From positions 25,929 to 89,928 of the forward strand of contig MNCI01030329.1 of assembly GCA_015680685.1 (NCBI GenBank): a stretch of DNA of 64,000 nucleotides. The letters are read 5' to 3'. Under the pieces are notes generated by a model. It was not told where the DNA came from. It saw only the letters and a list, made by a program, of their open reading frames with translations, and ran no database searches. The translations under genes and the position numbers were made by a program. Source of the DNA: Gnetum montanum. Its lineage: Eukaryota > Streptophyta > Gnetopsida > Gnetales > Gnetaceae. Positions 1 through 12,895 of the stretch are shown in pieces (the first letter of the stretch is position 1; each line of letters starts with the position of its first letter).

Positions 1-1859
1 TGATAACATCAACAACAAAACACTATAGATAACCAAAGATAATGACCAAATGATGGTGCTAAGGGGCTACTAGAGGGGTTGAGGAGCACTTTCTTCTTTA
101 CCACTAGGACCACTAGTGTTACTTGGTACCTATACCACAATAACATAGGTTTAACCATTTTGAATATTACAAAATTTTATTAGAAATCCTAGTTAATGAT
201 GAAATTAGCCATAGTAAAAACTCTAGGAGAGCTAGTTATAAATTTTAAAATAATTCAAAAAAAATTTGAAAATTAAAATTGAACATACATATTACCTTAA
301 AAACCTTTGAACACCACTATAAAAATACAAAAGTAATACCGACGCTACGTGTATAGACATAGAGGTTTGCAATTTTCAAAACTAACACTCCAACTATACA
401 GGATTGTCTATGTTGGAATGAAAATGAAAAATTAGGACTAAAAAATTTTCACTAAGTCTAGGAATTGCATATGCATGAAATTCAATGGAATTTATCATCT
501 GTACTATAGTTCGAAGCTTGGGAAAAATTTCACAAAAGTTACATAAAAGCACAAAATTGAAGAAAACAACTATAGTCATCCATTGGTAAAAAAAATGAAA
601 ATTTTTTAAAATTGCTAAAATCAAATTCTAAATCCTTCTTGACACCTCAAAGGATTCCCAAGAACTTGGGACACTAATTTTCCAAAGTGTCAAAGTTGCC
701 CATCTTCATAGGGATAAGGCCATAAAACCAAGAATTTTAGCATACATTAATCTAAGAAAAAATTCATCAAAAATTAACCATATATCCAAATTTGATGATT
801 TATTAGCCATTTGAAACTTTAAATGATAAAATAAAAATCCAAAACCTGAAAACCAAAAAATTATTAACCCTTTTTTCATGACAAGATACCAAAGTGACAC
901 GAAAAATGATCAAAAATTGAAAACCCATAATACACTGCTTATAGAAAAATTCATAGAGAATTTACCATAAGATAGAATCCAATATTTCAAAAATTAGTTT
1001 GACCATGAAACATAGTACTACAATTTCATGTCCACAAAAATTTTCAAAAAATCCTAACCATTCACATACAAAAAAATAAAAATAAAAAATACAAAAGTGG
1101 TGTTGCTCTTTGGCACAAAACTATAGAAAAAACACATAGGAAAGACTAAAATAAATTTTTGATTCAATATACACCAATGCCATAGCTAGAGAAACACTAG
1201 AAACCCATGAACATAGCCCAAATCTAATGTATGAATTTTATAAAATTCAATTTTAACAAATACCGAAGCCTATGTAAAGAAAAATGCCCAAGTGTTTACC
1301 AAAATGTCTTACAAAATGGTTAGGAATTGTGTACCTAGGAGTGATGGCAAAAGAACTCTCACCAATCAATGGTCATTATAGGTTGGAAAGGCCTTTAGTA
1401 GTAGCATTAGCCTCCTTCAAGGATAGATGTTTTCTTGTTGTAGCCCTCCTCTTTTACATCTTGTACAAGTAGCACCAACACTAACAAAACCTTCATAGTT
1501 CTAGAGCCTCCTATAGTAGTTGCACCTACTTTGTGGGGTAGAAAGGCTAGACTACACTAGAAATAGGTGTGGTGGAGGCAAGAATAGAATCATAGGTTTG
1601 ATGCTAGGCATTGTAGGTTATGAGTGATGAGGAAATTATGATTTATGTAAGAGTGTAATTTGGAAATTAATCCTAAACTTATGTGCCTACTAACAAAACC
1701 TTAGTTTTCCAAACACTTATCCAAGTCTCACTTAACTTCATGACAACAATTATAAGGTGGGACTATGCTGCGTGAATGCAAAATCAATTCATTTAAAAAT
1801 TCAAACTTAGGATGGGGCTCACTAGGAACCTCTACAATGAGCCATGAAAATCTTAAAAC

Positions 1860-4080
1860 ACTTGGGATTTCAGCTTCTCCATGGTGACAACACTAGTGTT
1901 GAAGCATCCAAAAACCTTGAAATGGATTCCAAACCATAAATACTACCAAAACCCGCCTTCCAACCATCCACACATACCATGAAATCTTATGTACAAAGTG
2001 GAAAGCTAGGTGTTGGCATTGAAACTAGATATCAAGGAATGGCAAAACTCACATCAAAACCTAGAACTTATAGTAACTGCACTAGCCAATAGCTTAACTA
2101 TACTAGTTAGCATAGTCACAAGTGGAATAATGTCTTCTGCCATCAACCAAACTTCCAATTGACTCCAAAGTTATCAAACCATGCACCAAACCCTAACTAT
2201 ATCCTGTTATAGCTCCAAAATTCTACAAAACTAGTAAAAAAGCATCAAAAATCAATTCTCCTACATAGATTATGCTGGGTAGACCTCAACTATGCTAGCC
2301 AACATAGCCCCAGCGTAGTTGAGAGAGGAATGAACACCAAAAACTAGAAATAGCCTCAAAGATGATACATCTTAGATTCCAAAGTCTTTGATAAGCTTGA
2401 AACCTATGGAAACTAAGAAACAGTGGAAAAATGCCTTTTCCCACCTTCAAAATATGTTGGAGATCTCTAGGACGATGCTAGCTAGTGTAGTTAGAAGAGG
2501 ATGAATCATTAAAAACCAAAAATAACCTCCAAAATAACATATCTTGAACTTCACACTTTCTCAGAGCCTTAGGTGATCTTGTACTGTCAAATTGCAAGAC
2601 AAAAGAAGGCCAAATCCTATTTCCACCTTGGGAACTACACTAAGGAAGCGTGGGACTATATTGGCCAACATAGTCCAAGGGTGTAGGATTAGTCCAAAAC
2701 CAAAACAACTAGCAAAATTGACCATCTTAGTCTTGAATCCCTAGTTTCAAACACCTTGACCCAAGAACTCAAAAGCCTAGTTGATCAACCATGAATTTCA
2801 TCAAAATTCAAGTTTCATCTTATGACCATGTTGGAGGAGTCTTGAACTACACTGACTAGCATAGTCCCTATGTAGTCATGATCTTAAGTTAATTTCACTA
2901 GTAAGTTGACACTCCAAACAACCTATTACTTACTTGGAAATCTAGAATCTTGTTTGACCTTACTTAGTTACAATTCAACCTTATTTTGACCTTGGAAATG
3001 TCATATTTACCTCATCTACATTGAGGCTAGGCTCAACTATGCTGGCCAACATAGTTCAAATGGGAAATGATCATCTCAAAACTTTAAAAACCTCTAGAAT
3101 GGACCATAATAAGCTAAAACGCTAGGTGGAGACACTAGTAATTATGGGGATCCAAGAACCTAGTTTATTAACCAAAAAACCCATAAAAATGCTAGATCTC
3201 ACACCTTACTATGCTAGGACAAGGCCTGGCTATGCTAGCTAGTATAGTACTAGTGTTGTCATGATTGTGAGTTGATGTGATTAGTATCTTAACATCTTGA
3301 ATGACCTAAAATTTGACATGATACACTTAGAAAATTTCTCAACACTATCTAGTCAAAATTTCACCTTGTTTTCATCATGGAAATGCCAAATTCCATTCAT
3401 TGATGTTGAGGTAACCTTGGGACTATGTTGGCCAGCATAGTCCTAGTGTAGTCCCTATTCTAGGGTGGTTTAACTAGTGCAATAACATTCATAATAACCA
3501 AGGAATCAATTTAGGAGGCTGGGAACCTTGGAATCCTAAGGCTAGCTATGATGTGACCTTTTTTGACCATGAAAAGCTTAATGTTTGATCCATCTATGCT
3601 AGAGTAATCCTCAACTATGTTGGCTAGTGTAGTCATGAGGTGTAGGTGATAAAAGTTTACCTTTAGTAGCCTCTTTTAACTTTCAAATGGTTCATTTAGT
3701 CTTTCCAAGACCTTGTACTATTTGAAGAACCTGATGGAACATTAGTATCAATTGTGAAATCCTAAGAACCTACTTTTCCCATGCATCTATGTTGGGACTA
3801 TGTTGGCCAATGTAATCTTAGCATAGTCATTAGTATTTTCATGATTTACAACTTCCCAAGAGTTAAAGAAATGTTAAAATTCATCAATATTCAATCCTAG
3901 TTCACTATGCTAGCCATATAAACTAGTAGGATCCCAAAAATGGCCATAATAAACTTGGAAAACCATCTACTATCATTAGCTATGTTAATGCCTATTCCAA
4001 CTACGTTGGCCAATGTAGTCCTGAGGTGAGGCTAGTTTAGTCACAAGAAAAGGAGTAATTTTGGCCTTTAAATAGCTTTC
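1860..4080 (+). repeat. Degenerate ~190-bp tandem repeat array of element B
   Basis: A near-palindromic motif of the type CTATGCTGGCCAACATAG recurs near 2098, 2290, 2474, 2652, 2852, 3036, 3225, 3422, 3614, 3791 and 3997, that is every 180-200 bp. The sequence between motifs also repeats loosely (phrases such as 'ccaaaa' plus 'cctagaa' blocks). Units are strongly diverged, so the array is old. The same motif appears in the U3 part of the LTR at 30857-32176. Such arrays are known in Tat-lineage elements and can seed satellites; that role here is inference. Confidence 0.7.
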
Positions 4081-4129
4081 AAACAACCTCATCATGTGAA
4101 TAAACTCACTTTTCAATCCTATAGACTTA

Positions 4130-4830
4130 CACCATGGCCTGTTAAGGCCTAAAAATGGCAAAATCTAACCGTAATTAACTATGATGACCATGTTTTATAG
4201 TATGTTTTCTACCATGATTGTTTTGGCCTTTTTTTACTATGTTTTGGGTCAATTTGATCTTGTTATGCATTGTTAACCTTAATTTTTTAGCCCTATGATG
4301 TCCTTTCTTTTCATTTCTGGTCAATGGGACATCACTTTTTCCCATTCCACCAAATGTTCCTATCATTTGGCCTCCATTTGACATTATTTATCCCATTTGT
4401 TTCACCTATATTTTGTAACCTTAGTGGCCTCAATTGACCATGTTTGACCTTTGCTAGATATCATTTTATAGGGTTTGACCATCCCATAATCATTGTTTGA
4501 TACCATTTGACCATCATATGGTTCACTAAGGTCTTAAACTAGCAATGTTATCCACTAAGGCCTAAAAATGGTAAAGTGTAATCATAGTTGATCATGTTTG
4601 ACCTTATACTATCTTAATGTACCCCTATTAATTCCCATTGATAATGTTTCAACCTATTTTGAAATCAATTTAATCTTTTTTGATCCACATTTACTTTATT
4701 ATTAGAGTATTTTGCATCGTTTTTACATTTTTTAATAGTTTTATTAGATAGATGCCACTTGATATGTCTATCTTGTCATGCAAGAATGAGCTAGGAGGAT
4801 AAGGAAGCAAATTTGACTAGCCTTAAAGCC
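4130..4830 (+). other. Conserved Tat pre-RT block in element B
   Basis: This noncoding block matches 24170-24830 of element A in order. It starts with a 'tggcctnntaaggcctaaa' phrase, continues with runs of 'gaccatgtttgacc'-like words, and ends in a 'gccacttgatatg' phrase (4750-4770), the counterpart of 'gccacttaatatg' at 24770-24783. In element A the RT coding region follows shortly after; in B it does not. The block is probably the 3' end of the long spacer that separates protease from RT. Confidence 0.55.
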
Positions 4831-5596
4831 TAAATAAAACCCTCTCATGATGTAGTTAGACCAAGTTAACCTTATATACCCAAAACTTAAGCCTAAAACC
4901 ATTATACTATAAAAGCACAACACCCTAAAGTAGTTTAATAATCATTAACCCTAAAGCCAAGGACATCATAGAGAGTCCCTTAGTTAGAGTTCCTAGCTAG
5001 ACCATGATGGTAAGAAAAAAGCACTTGAAACCAAGTTTCTTACCAAAAATTAAGCTTGCTCATGACATCATTAAACCATTGTTATGCAACATTAAAGCCA
5101 TCACATAGCCTTGATTACATCTAACATTGACATGTTTTCTTGTAGTGTTGTTTATTAGTGTTGATAGGTTGCAATGAATGATTGATGTTGGTGACTTTGA
5201 TGATCTACAACAAGTGAGCCTACATGATCTCTCTATCTCTTCTTATTTGACACAAAGAATAAACTACAAAGCTTTATGAATCTAATGTACATCACATAGA
5301 TCTGTCTCTATGTTTTAACAGTAGTGGCCTATGATGATATAGTTTGTTAATTATCTCATGTGGTCTTATGTATCACAATGTAATAACATGTTTTCTTTGT
5401 CTTGTTTTCTTATTTGCTTAGAGTTATGCTTGTAGGATGAATCCTCAAGTCATTACAAAGGTGTAATTCATTACAGCAACAAATTGTCATGTGACCTTGA
5501 TGCATAAGATTCAATGAGTTTATCATACTGTTGCCAAGAATGCTTATTTTGCTTCACTTCCATGACCTCTCCTTGAGTCCAAACCTATATCCTAAT

Positions 5597-7328
5597 TGAA
5601 ACACCACAAAATTGTTCATATCATGACCAATATTCATCATGTAGCTTTCATATCATGGAACTCAAGGTAGAATTTCATTGTAAATGTAAAATTTGTAACC
5701 CATAATGGACAATTTCATATACTTTATACTTTTGGAGTTGAAAAACACCTCATAAGTATTCAAAGCCTCATTTCACAAGTAAAAAATGTTACCTAGTGTC
5801 TATATTTGGGATTTGGGGGAGGTGGGAGGGAAAGGGGATCAAAAATTCCTTTTTAAATGCCAAAAGGTAATTTGATGGCTTTTATGGGGACTGGGCATTT
5901 TTTTATGTTGAAAATACATGCAAGGAGGTAAATCTCACCTATCACTAGTGTTGAAGAATGGGGGGTTTGAAAAATTTTCCCCCTTTAATGTGGAGACCAA
6001 AGGCACATTACGGATACTTTGCCCCCAAATTGGAAAGTTTCCCCCAGCTTGGAAACTTTTCCCTTAGCTTGGAAAGTTCCTCCTCCCTCCTCATAGGTTG
6101 GAAGCTTTCCCCCCTAGCCTATAAAGTATTTCCCCTAGCTTGGAAAGGTTTCCCCTAGCTTGGAAATGTTTCCCCTAGCCTAGAAAGTTTTTCCCCTAGC
6201 ATGAAAAATTCAAACCCCCAACATGGAAGCCACAAGAAGCAAAATTCATCAAGTCATGCAATTCAACATTGGCTAGGAACTTCAATGAGCATGATGGAGA
6301 GCTTAGCATAGAAGATTCATCTCTAGTGTGCAAGGGGTATTGATTAATATTTTTAGTAAATGGTGGCCATGAGGAAAGCACTTACTATTTTTAGTAACTC
6401 CACCAAATTTGGGCATCCATATCACTTGAATTTGGCAACCAATTCATAGCAAAATTACATCAAATTTGTAGCCATTTTTGTAGCCAATTTGTAGCCAAAT
6501 CATAGCCAATTTACAATCCCATTTATGGTCCAAAGACCCTTCAAAAGCCAAACTCCAACACCATTTACAGGTTGGAGATATTTTTTTGACAAACTCCAAA
6601 ATTTTTGAGCAAGCTCCATATTTTTGACAAGGTTGAGCAAATTTTGACAAAATAATTTTCAGCCAGTAGCAATTTGCATGAATACAACTCCGTGATTGGG
6701 CCATTTTCAAGCACTCAAGAGCTTTTGCAAGTTTCCATACTTGCAGTATCTTAAACCCTAGTGTGGAACCATTGAGGCCTTGAGACTTGGTGGATTTTGT
6801 TATTAACACTACACTTCTGGGATTTCAAACTTAGCATGAAGCAATTTAGCATCCAAATATTCTCCCTTTCTCACCTCCTCAGTAGCGACCAAATTGCAGA
6901 TCCAAGGTTGCAGTAGTTAAGGGAAGTCCTACAACATCAAAAGTGCCTTGACACCTAGATCGTGGAGCAAATAATCTTAGCTTCAATGGGCTTTGAACTC
7001 TTGTACAAGTGGATACCCTTTTTGCTCATCTAGGCACCATTTTTTTGTACGCATTTCTCTAACTTATTCTTTATTCTCTTCTCAACAAAGTTTTAGGTTT
7101 TGAGTTTTTTTGTTTAATAGAATTAAAGTTATTATTCATGCATTATTTGGATCTATTTATATTTTCATGTTTTACATCTCCCCAAGTCCCTAGTTGATTT
7201 TTTGGAGTGGCTAGGGCACCTTGAATCCCATTTTCATCATGAAGGCCCTAGGGGTTTAAGGTTGAGAAACTTCCTGCATTGAGGATCCTTGGTTCTCATT
7301 CGAACAATCAAGATTTTCGGTCGTAATA
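5597..7328 (+). repeat. 5' LTR of element A
   Basis: It aligns with 28518-30198 over its whole length: the opening TGAAAYACCA, the 'catgtagctttca' phrase, the GGAAA/TTTCC array, the promoter area, the 'cattatttggat' stretch and the end before 'ctaat/ctgat'. The right end is GTAATA here and GCAACA in the 3' copy, so the usual terminal CA has changed to TA. At the promoter position the 3' copy has TATAAAAG, but this copy has TTCAAAAG (6540-6547), so this LTR has probably lost its TATA box. Divergence between the two LTRs is clearly high, consistent with an old insertion. Confidence 0.85.
6025..6205 (+). repeat. ~22-bp palindromic minisatellite in U3 of element A (5' LTR)
   Basis: About eight to ten imperfect copies of a unit like AGCTTGGAAAGTTTCCCCCT. 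The core GGAAA-N-TTTCC is an inverted repeat. The matching array in the 3' LTR is at 28900-29085 with different copy-to-copy changes. It lies upstream of the TATA position, within U3. Confidence 0.8.
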
Positions 7329-9209
7329 GTTTTTCTTGGAACTAGAAGGAGGGCCTTTGCCTAAATTCTGTAGCCAAATCCATTATTTTCATAGCCATTT
7401 GCAAGTTTTACCTTTATTTTATAGCCAAGACCTTTGAAAAATCAACATTAGTGTTTCCCCACTTGTGACCAAAATTGTAGCATAGAAGTTGCAGGTGGTT
7501 GGGCTTTGGGTTTTCATAGCACTTGCTGTGTATTTCAAGGCCCAAAGCTAGCATTGATATCTCTTTCCCACTTTGTTTCTTTTGTTGCCAAAATTTTATT
7601 TTCTAGCTTCTAAAGCTAGATGGTTCAACTTATTTGTGAGTTGACAAACACCCCCCCCCCCCCACCCTGCCCCCCCACACCCCACCCCCCCACCCACACA
7701 CACACACACATTTTTTCCAAGTTGAGAGAATAGGTAGTTGCTTGGAACCAATTTTAGTGGAAAAAATTCTAACTTTTCACTTTGATTTTTCAACCTTTCC
7801 ACCTCCCTCCATTAGTATTGGGATAGGGGATGTGAGATTCCCATCATCTCACCCTTCTTCTTTTCCCCCTCTACCATAGCTAGTGTGGAAGCCTTGACAA
7901 ATATTTAATTTGTGTTTTCATAATATTTCTTACTAAATCAATTTTGGTTTCCATACTAACCGAGCCCACTTCTCCCTCCTTTATGGTGGAAGTTGGAAAC
8001 TTGCCAAAACCATCTTTGAAAACTGCTAAGTTTTCATTTTGGTCTTCAAAACTTTTTCCCTCTCTCTCCAATGTTGAAATAGAAAGGTGTGATATTTCCA
8101 TTATCTCACCCCCCTTATTTCCCCCCTTACCATACCTAGTGAAGAGGCACTAGGGAAGCCAACTTGGATGAGGTTTAAAGCCAACATTGCCAATATTCTA
8201 TTTCTAGAAAAGGGGTAAACCCCCCTTATCCCCCACTTACTAATTTTAGTAAGTATATCATTTTTTGCCATTTTCATTTCTTCTAAGAGTTTTTTCTTAA
8301 GAAATTCTCAACATTATAGCCTTTTCTTTCCAAAATTCCATCAAATTTCTCTTTACCTTCACTAGCAAGGATAATAACCAATAAGTCATGAGGATGTATG
8401 ATCCATCATTGAATCCAAGTAATATTTGAAAGTTAGAGGGGAGAGTCCTAATTTTGTAGCCATAAATGAAGATCATTATAACTTAATTTGTGCCAAAATA
8501 TAGGCAAGCATGCTAATTTCCAAAATGGAAGCTAAAGCCAAAAGAGAATTTGCGCTCATACACAAGGGTGGGAAATAGTAAATCCCTTCCATGTATGACG
8601 AAATTCCTCTAAATGGCATCTACTCTAGCATCCTAGCCTAGTTGATTACTATAGAGGAGGAAGATGACTAGCCTACCTTTTGGGAATGACAAGAAGAAGA
8701 GGATGATTTCATGCAGAATCTAAGCTTGGAAACATCCTTGGAGGGCTGTTCAACGAAATGTCATCCAATTTCATAGAACCTTCTCCTAATGCTTTTGTTT
8801 TCTCCATGGGCATGATGCCACCATCTTCCACTCCTCCACATCCTACTATGGCAAATCCCACACTAGTCATAGCAATACATCACATTGAGTCAATGAACAA
8901 CAAACAAAAAATTTATAACATATCAATGCCATTTGCAACATAGCCACAAAATACAAAACCATCAATGGTGGGTTTTACCCTATCAAATCTAATAACTACT
9001 TACATGGGGTTCACCATGAGACCCCCTACAACACAAGGTTCCCACACTATGTTTGTCTAATTTATGCCTCAAATACTAGTACAAATATCTTTTTCTTTGT
9101 TTGGCCCACAATCAACAACCATAGTGCAACCTTTTCCCTCTATCATTAGTTCATAATGAGGTCATAACCCTTACACCAAATGTCATAACCTTATGTGCAA
9201 ACTTCGTAG
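7329..9209 (+). other. Untranslated leader of element A
   Basis: No coding region is supported between the 5' LTR and gag. The stretch holds a C-rich/CA tract (7649-7711) and a two-unit direct duplication with a ~255-bp period: the block at 7800-7900 ('cccatcatctcaccc', then 'accatagctagtg') recurs at 8055-8155 ('ccattatctcacc', then 'accatacctagtg'). Ogre-type elements can have an extra ORF upstream of gag; I see no readable remnant of one. Confidence 0.5.
7649..7711. repeat. Poly-C / CA low-complexity tract
   Basis: Runs of C broken by single A, T or G, passing into (CA)n just before a T run. It produces glycine-rich reading frames on the minus strand that are not genes. Confidence 0.95.
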
Positions 9210-9981
9210 ACTATGAGGCCACCCCAAGGCTTGGATCAAGCCTTTGAAATGATCCAAGACCTAATAGAGGAATAGAAGAGGGTTAAAGCCTCTACCACAC
9301 AAATCGTCAAGATTATGGACTTATACCAGGATGATCATAGAAGTCTTGTAGTCCCACCCTTGATACTTCCTCCTAGTGTTCCCATTCCATAATTTAGCAA
9401 ATATAATGGAGAAGGTGATTCTAATACTCACCTTATCACCTTTCAATCTAAATGTTTGCTCTTGCAGTGATGGCCTCATACCATCATAAGAATTTTCCCT
9501 ATGTCCTTGATTGGGAAAGCACTCAATTAGTCTCATGCATTACCTAGAGGATCTATATCCTCTCTGGAAGACTTAGTAGCCTAGTTTGTCAACCACTTCA
9601 AGTATAACTTGAAGCATGACACACTAATTGATCAATTCATGAAGGTTGAGTAGGGGCCTTTAGAACTTGTATAGAAATTCATTCAGTGGTGGAATGGACT
9701 ACTGAATGAGATACTAGAGCTCATAACCAAAGCCCATTTATTAGTTGTATTCAAGGGAGTAGCTAATGACTTCATCAAGTCTAAACTCTACTACCTTGAT
9801 CCATGGTATTTGAGCCAAGCATTCTCACAAACCAAAAACATAGAGGATGCTATGGAGGCTAGCCATGATCTAGCCTATATATCATATAAAATCCAACATG
9901 CTCGAAGAGATAAAGAAAAGAGCAAACAAGGCAATACTACCATAGTAACTGTAACCAAGGAAAACAAGACAATAAACTAAT
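9210..9981 (+). pseudogene. gag: gag relic of element A (Tat-type Retrotrans_gag domain)
   Basis: This would encode the capsid-forming Gag protein. Read in one frame from about 9210, the translation gives a Tat-like capsid domain: FSKYNGEGDSNTHLITFQSK (9394-9453), then SHALPRGSISSLEDL, FVNHFKYNLKHDTLIDQFMK and a segment around LLVVFKGVANDFI. At least six in-frame stops interrupt it, most explained by CAA/CAG to TAA/TAG or TGG to TGA/TAG changes, so it is a dead copy. A basic tail (ARRDKEKSKQG) follows. I see no clear zinc knuckle; the sequence is interrupted soon afterwards by the solo LTR at 10409. Identity to the family is by recognition of the domain pattern, not by a search. Confidence 0.8.
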
Positions 9982-10408
9982 GGCTAAAGGTTAATCCATC
10001 CATGGCCCTCACCAATGGTTTTAGTAACCAATCGTCAACTTATGGGACTGATAGGTAAAAAAAAATAGACCTAACTTGGAAAGGAAAGACAACTCTAAGT
10101 ACACTAAGTTGCCTCTAAAACTATCCAAGTTACTTGATTAACTATTAAGAAGTGGGCGCATGCATCATAAACAAATAACTAAAGCCACTCAAAAGAAACA
10201 CACATGATTGTGTGAAATAGCCAAAGATCCCTCTTGGGCAACAAAAGATGATCCTCCATTGCCTAGATACATTAAGCTAAATTGATTTTACCATTATCAT
10301 TAATTGCTTGTTCATAATATAGACTTCTACTTCATAGTAAAGGATGACCCACAAAGAATCATAGATAGAGGGGAACTAGTATTAGATGCTTCTAGTTTGA
10401 CCAAAAAA
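9982..10408 (+). other. Degenerate gag-protease linker of element A, left of solo LTR
   Basis: AT-rich continuation of the gag region with frequent stops and no domain I can name. It ends with the CTAGT target duplication of the solo LTR (10409-10413). Confidence 0.4.
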
Positions 10409-10684
10409 CTAGTTGAAACACCCTAAAAAAAATGTGGGGTCATCCTGGCCTCATTAGGCCCTTGTAGTCCGCACAACACTGTGGCAGTTCATCGGGAGAA
10501 GAACGTTCTGAGTCCAGGACAACCAGTTCGGCAAATTTTCTACTTCGGGCATGGACAGGTTCCGTACCAACCTGCCCACCCACCAAAGTAGCTTGAACAA
10601 CCTGCAGCCTGCTTAGAAATGGTGTGCAGAATCGATGACAGTATCCTAGGTGCACAAAAAAATAGTTCGACAAGTTTTCTAAGT

Positions 10685-11140
10685 CACGAAGCCTACTACA
10701 CTATGCTACGATATGTGGCATAGCAAGCTCCAAAAAATAATGGCGGAATGAAATGCTACGCTACGCAATGTCACACAGCGTAGCATAGTAACAACTTTGC
10801 TACCCGCTCCCCTCACCCAAGTTCGAGTTTTGTAGTGATGTATCTTTTCGCTAGGAAGCAGCAGACCATGTTTGCTACTATGCTATGCTGAGCTACATGG
10901 TGTAGCAATCCTACGGAAGGGACAAAAGGTAGTTTAAAAGGCAAAATCAGCAAAGTTTGCAAAACTTGCATCATAGGAAAATGGGTTGCAAATCAACAAA
11001 ACTGTCGTGATTAAGGCTAGTTGCTACTCTATGCTACGCTACGTAGTGTGGCATCGCATAACAAGTATGTGATATATGGTAGGACGCATGGCAAGATGCT
11101 ACGCCATGCCAAGCAAGCCACATCATAAAGCATAGCATGG
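10685..11140 (+). repeat. U3 cluster of TACGCTACG / GTGTGGCATAGC palindromic motifs
   Basis: Within the U3 part of the solo LTR, words of the type GCTACGCTACGTAGTGTGGC recur near 10695, 10755, 10880, 11030 and 11095. Several are followed by their approximate reverse complement (for example ATGCTACGCTACG...CGTAGCATAG around 10752-10788). Spacing is irregular. Confidence 0.65.
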
Positions 11141-11375
11141 CATGCAGGTGGTCATGTGACATCAATGCACTCCACCCAATCAGACCGTTGGCACACGTCT
11201 CTAGGAGCTGACGGTGCAGTTGCAAGGTAGTAGGATCACTGTTATTGCATGGCAGGCTCACATCGCAATGGTCTTATAAGCCCAATGGTCATAGATGGCT
11301 CGAGTAGCGCTAGTGAGGTAACATAAGTCTACAACACGTAGCATTCAAACGGTCCCTTTTGCTTACCTTCAGCCC

Positions 11376-11383
11376 TATAAATA
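11376..11383 (+). promoter_or_regulatory. TATA box of solo LTR
   Basis: TATAAATA, preceded by pyrimidine-rich sequence and followed by CCCAG, downstream of the U3 palindrome cluster. Position and context fit an LTR promoter. Confidence 0.65.
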
Positions 11384-12254
11384 TCCCAGTAAACAGCACA
11401 CAAAAGGTCTAGAAAATTTTCTTGGCTAAAAAAGAGAAAGGTACTTGTGATTTGGAAAAAGAAAGAAAAAAGAAAAGAGGCCAGCAATTTGTAAAGTTGG
11501 CAAATTTCAAAAGGGGTTTTGCATCCCCCTGAAAGCAAAGGCTCTTTTCCCCCCCCCCTTCCTTTTTCGCCCACATTGTAACAATCATACCCATCTATTT
11601 AACATTGTAAACAAAGAACCTCTCCCAGCTGGCATAAGGTTCCGGTCCTCATTCTACCACCTTGGTAGGATTCCACATTGTTTGTACGTGAAGTCTGTGC
11701 CCAAGCGCATAGCTCCTTCTACTTCCCAGCATGCTTTGGTTACCCTCAGAACTTCTGCACTCCATCATGCTATGCAACCGATTGTATCCACCCTGACTAG
11801 ACAAATTTGTAGCTCTGAAGCAGTGCATGTTTCTAACCGTATCTTACTTTACCTCTCATTTACTATCTAGTTTTCTTGCATTATTTTCTATCTTATTTAC
11901 CTTCAAGCACCATCTCGTATTATTGCCACATTTACGTTTCTCTTTTTCAGCATCACTTCGTATTACGACCGCATCTCTACTTCATTCATTATTCCGCATT
12001 ACTGTTGCATTTTTACAATTTTTTTTCTCTCGCTGTATTTACCCGTAAGCATTTTCTCATAATTCGTACAATTTATATTGCAAAAGGCTATATTGACACC
12101 GATGTAAGTCCCTGTCTGATCGACCAGATCGTTCAGGGCACCCCGTGTTCACACACACCCAGCATTGCCCTCTCGTAGGCACGGGGTTGGAACTGTTGTG
12201 TCTACCGACCCTGGCATTCTTCTAGTCGTCAATGTTTTCGGTCACTACACTAGT

Positions 12255-12895
12255 CAATGCAAGTCTATAAAGACTTGTTGAATGCCAATGATAGCCCTTA
12301 TGTTATTTTAGCATTCAACATTGATGGCAATCATAAACCTATAAGAGAATCATTTATGATCCAAGTATCCCTTTACAATAAGAGAGATTTTTTAGCTTTC
12401 CATAGCTCAAGACCTCCTTTCATTATGAGGGTACCATCATGAATACCTTTGAGAGAACCTTTTGTCATTAAGGTCCCCCAACCTAATACAAATTGAGTAA
12501 CCATAGTCCAAAAAATTGCACAATGACCTCCTATTGTAATAAATGCTATTGCCTTTTCATTACAACCAATGACTAACAACCAAAAAATCTCAACCAACCA
12601 AAGAAGGAAGTATAAGAAAAATCTTGGTAACAAGGGAGACACATAGATGGAGGCACAAAAGGAGGTGGAACCTCTAAATCCCACTTCCATTTCAGCTATA
12701 CCTATGACCTCCTCCACCTCATCTCCTTCAATCAATAAGCCATAGGAGGATGCTAAAGCACACAACCAAAATAATCAAAAGAAGCCACAATAGCCATAGC
12801 CTAAGATTGAAGTCCACCTTTCAGGACATATGGAGGAAGTAAAGCACAACTAGGGTGACAAGCCCATAGCCAAAAACAAAAGATTCCTCAATGCA
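12255..12895 (+). other. Degenerate gag-protease linker of element A, right of solo LTR
   Basis: Continuation of element A after the solo LTR. Short frames with stops; no domain recognised until the conserved pre-protease segment begins near 12896. Confidence 0.4.

Larger units (their letters stand above)
1..5591 (+). mobile_element. Internal (non-LTR) part of Tat-like element B, left segment
   Basis: This stretch has no convincing coding region. It is assigned to an old Tat-like Ty3/gypsy element because its right part (about 4130-4830) resembles the sequence just before the RT region of element A (24170-24830), and because its repeat motif recurs in the LTR at 30857-32176. Bases 1-1850 are AT-rich with only short chance reading frames. 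At 4840-5591, where RT would be expected, I see no RT motif, so pol seems to be deleted. The segment ends where element A inserted; B resumes at 30204. Its 5' LTR lies outside the window. The pairing with the right segment is inferred from the shared motif and the nested layout. Confidence 0.55.
10409..12254 (+). mobile_element. Solo LTR of a third Tat-like family, with CTAGT duplication
   Basis: The unit at 10414-12249 (1836 bp) starts TGAAACACCC, like the Tat LTRs at 5597 and 63925, and ends CACTACA, like the end of the LTR at 30857-32176. It is flanked by identical CTAGT 5-mers at 10409-10413 and 12250-12254. No internal sequence is present, so it is a solo LTR left by LTR-LTR recombination. 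It splits the gag-protease region of element A. It is much richer in GC and CpG than its host element, which suggests later arrival. A TATA box at 11376 gives plus orientation. Confidence 0.88.

Noticed and set aside
394-900. Two hydrophobic minus-strand frames near the window start
   Set aside because: Phe-rich composition as expected from AT-rich DNA; no domain, no start context, no homologous copy in element A.
5958-6158. Repetitive frame with LGKFSP-like peptide
   Set aside because: Translation of the 22-bp U3 minisatellite; untranslated in an LTR.
7596-7802. Glycine/valine-rich minus-strand reading frame
   Set aside because: It is only the translation of the poly-C/CA tract at 7649-7711.
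12373-12765. 130-residue minus-strand frame in element A
   Set aside because: Antisense to the gag-protease linker, no domain, composition typical of chance frames.
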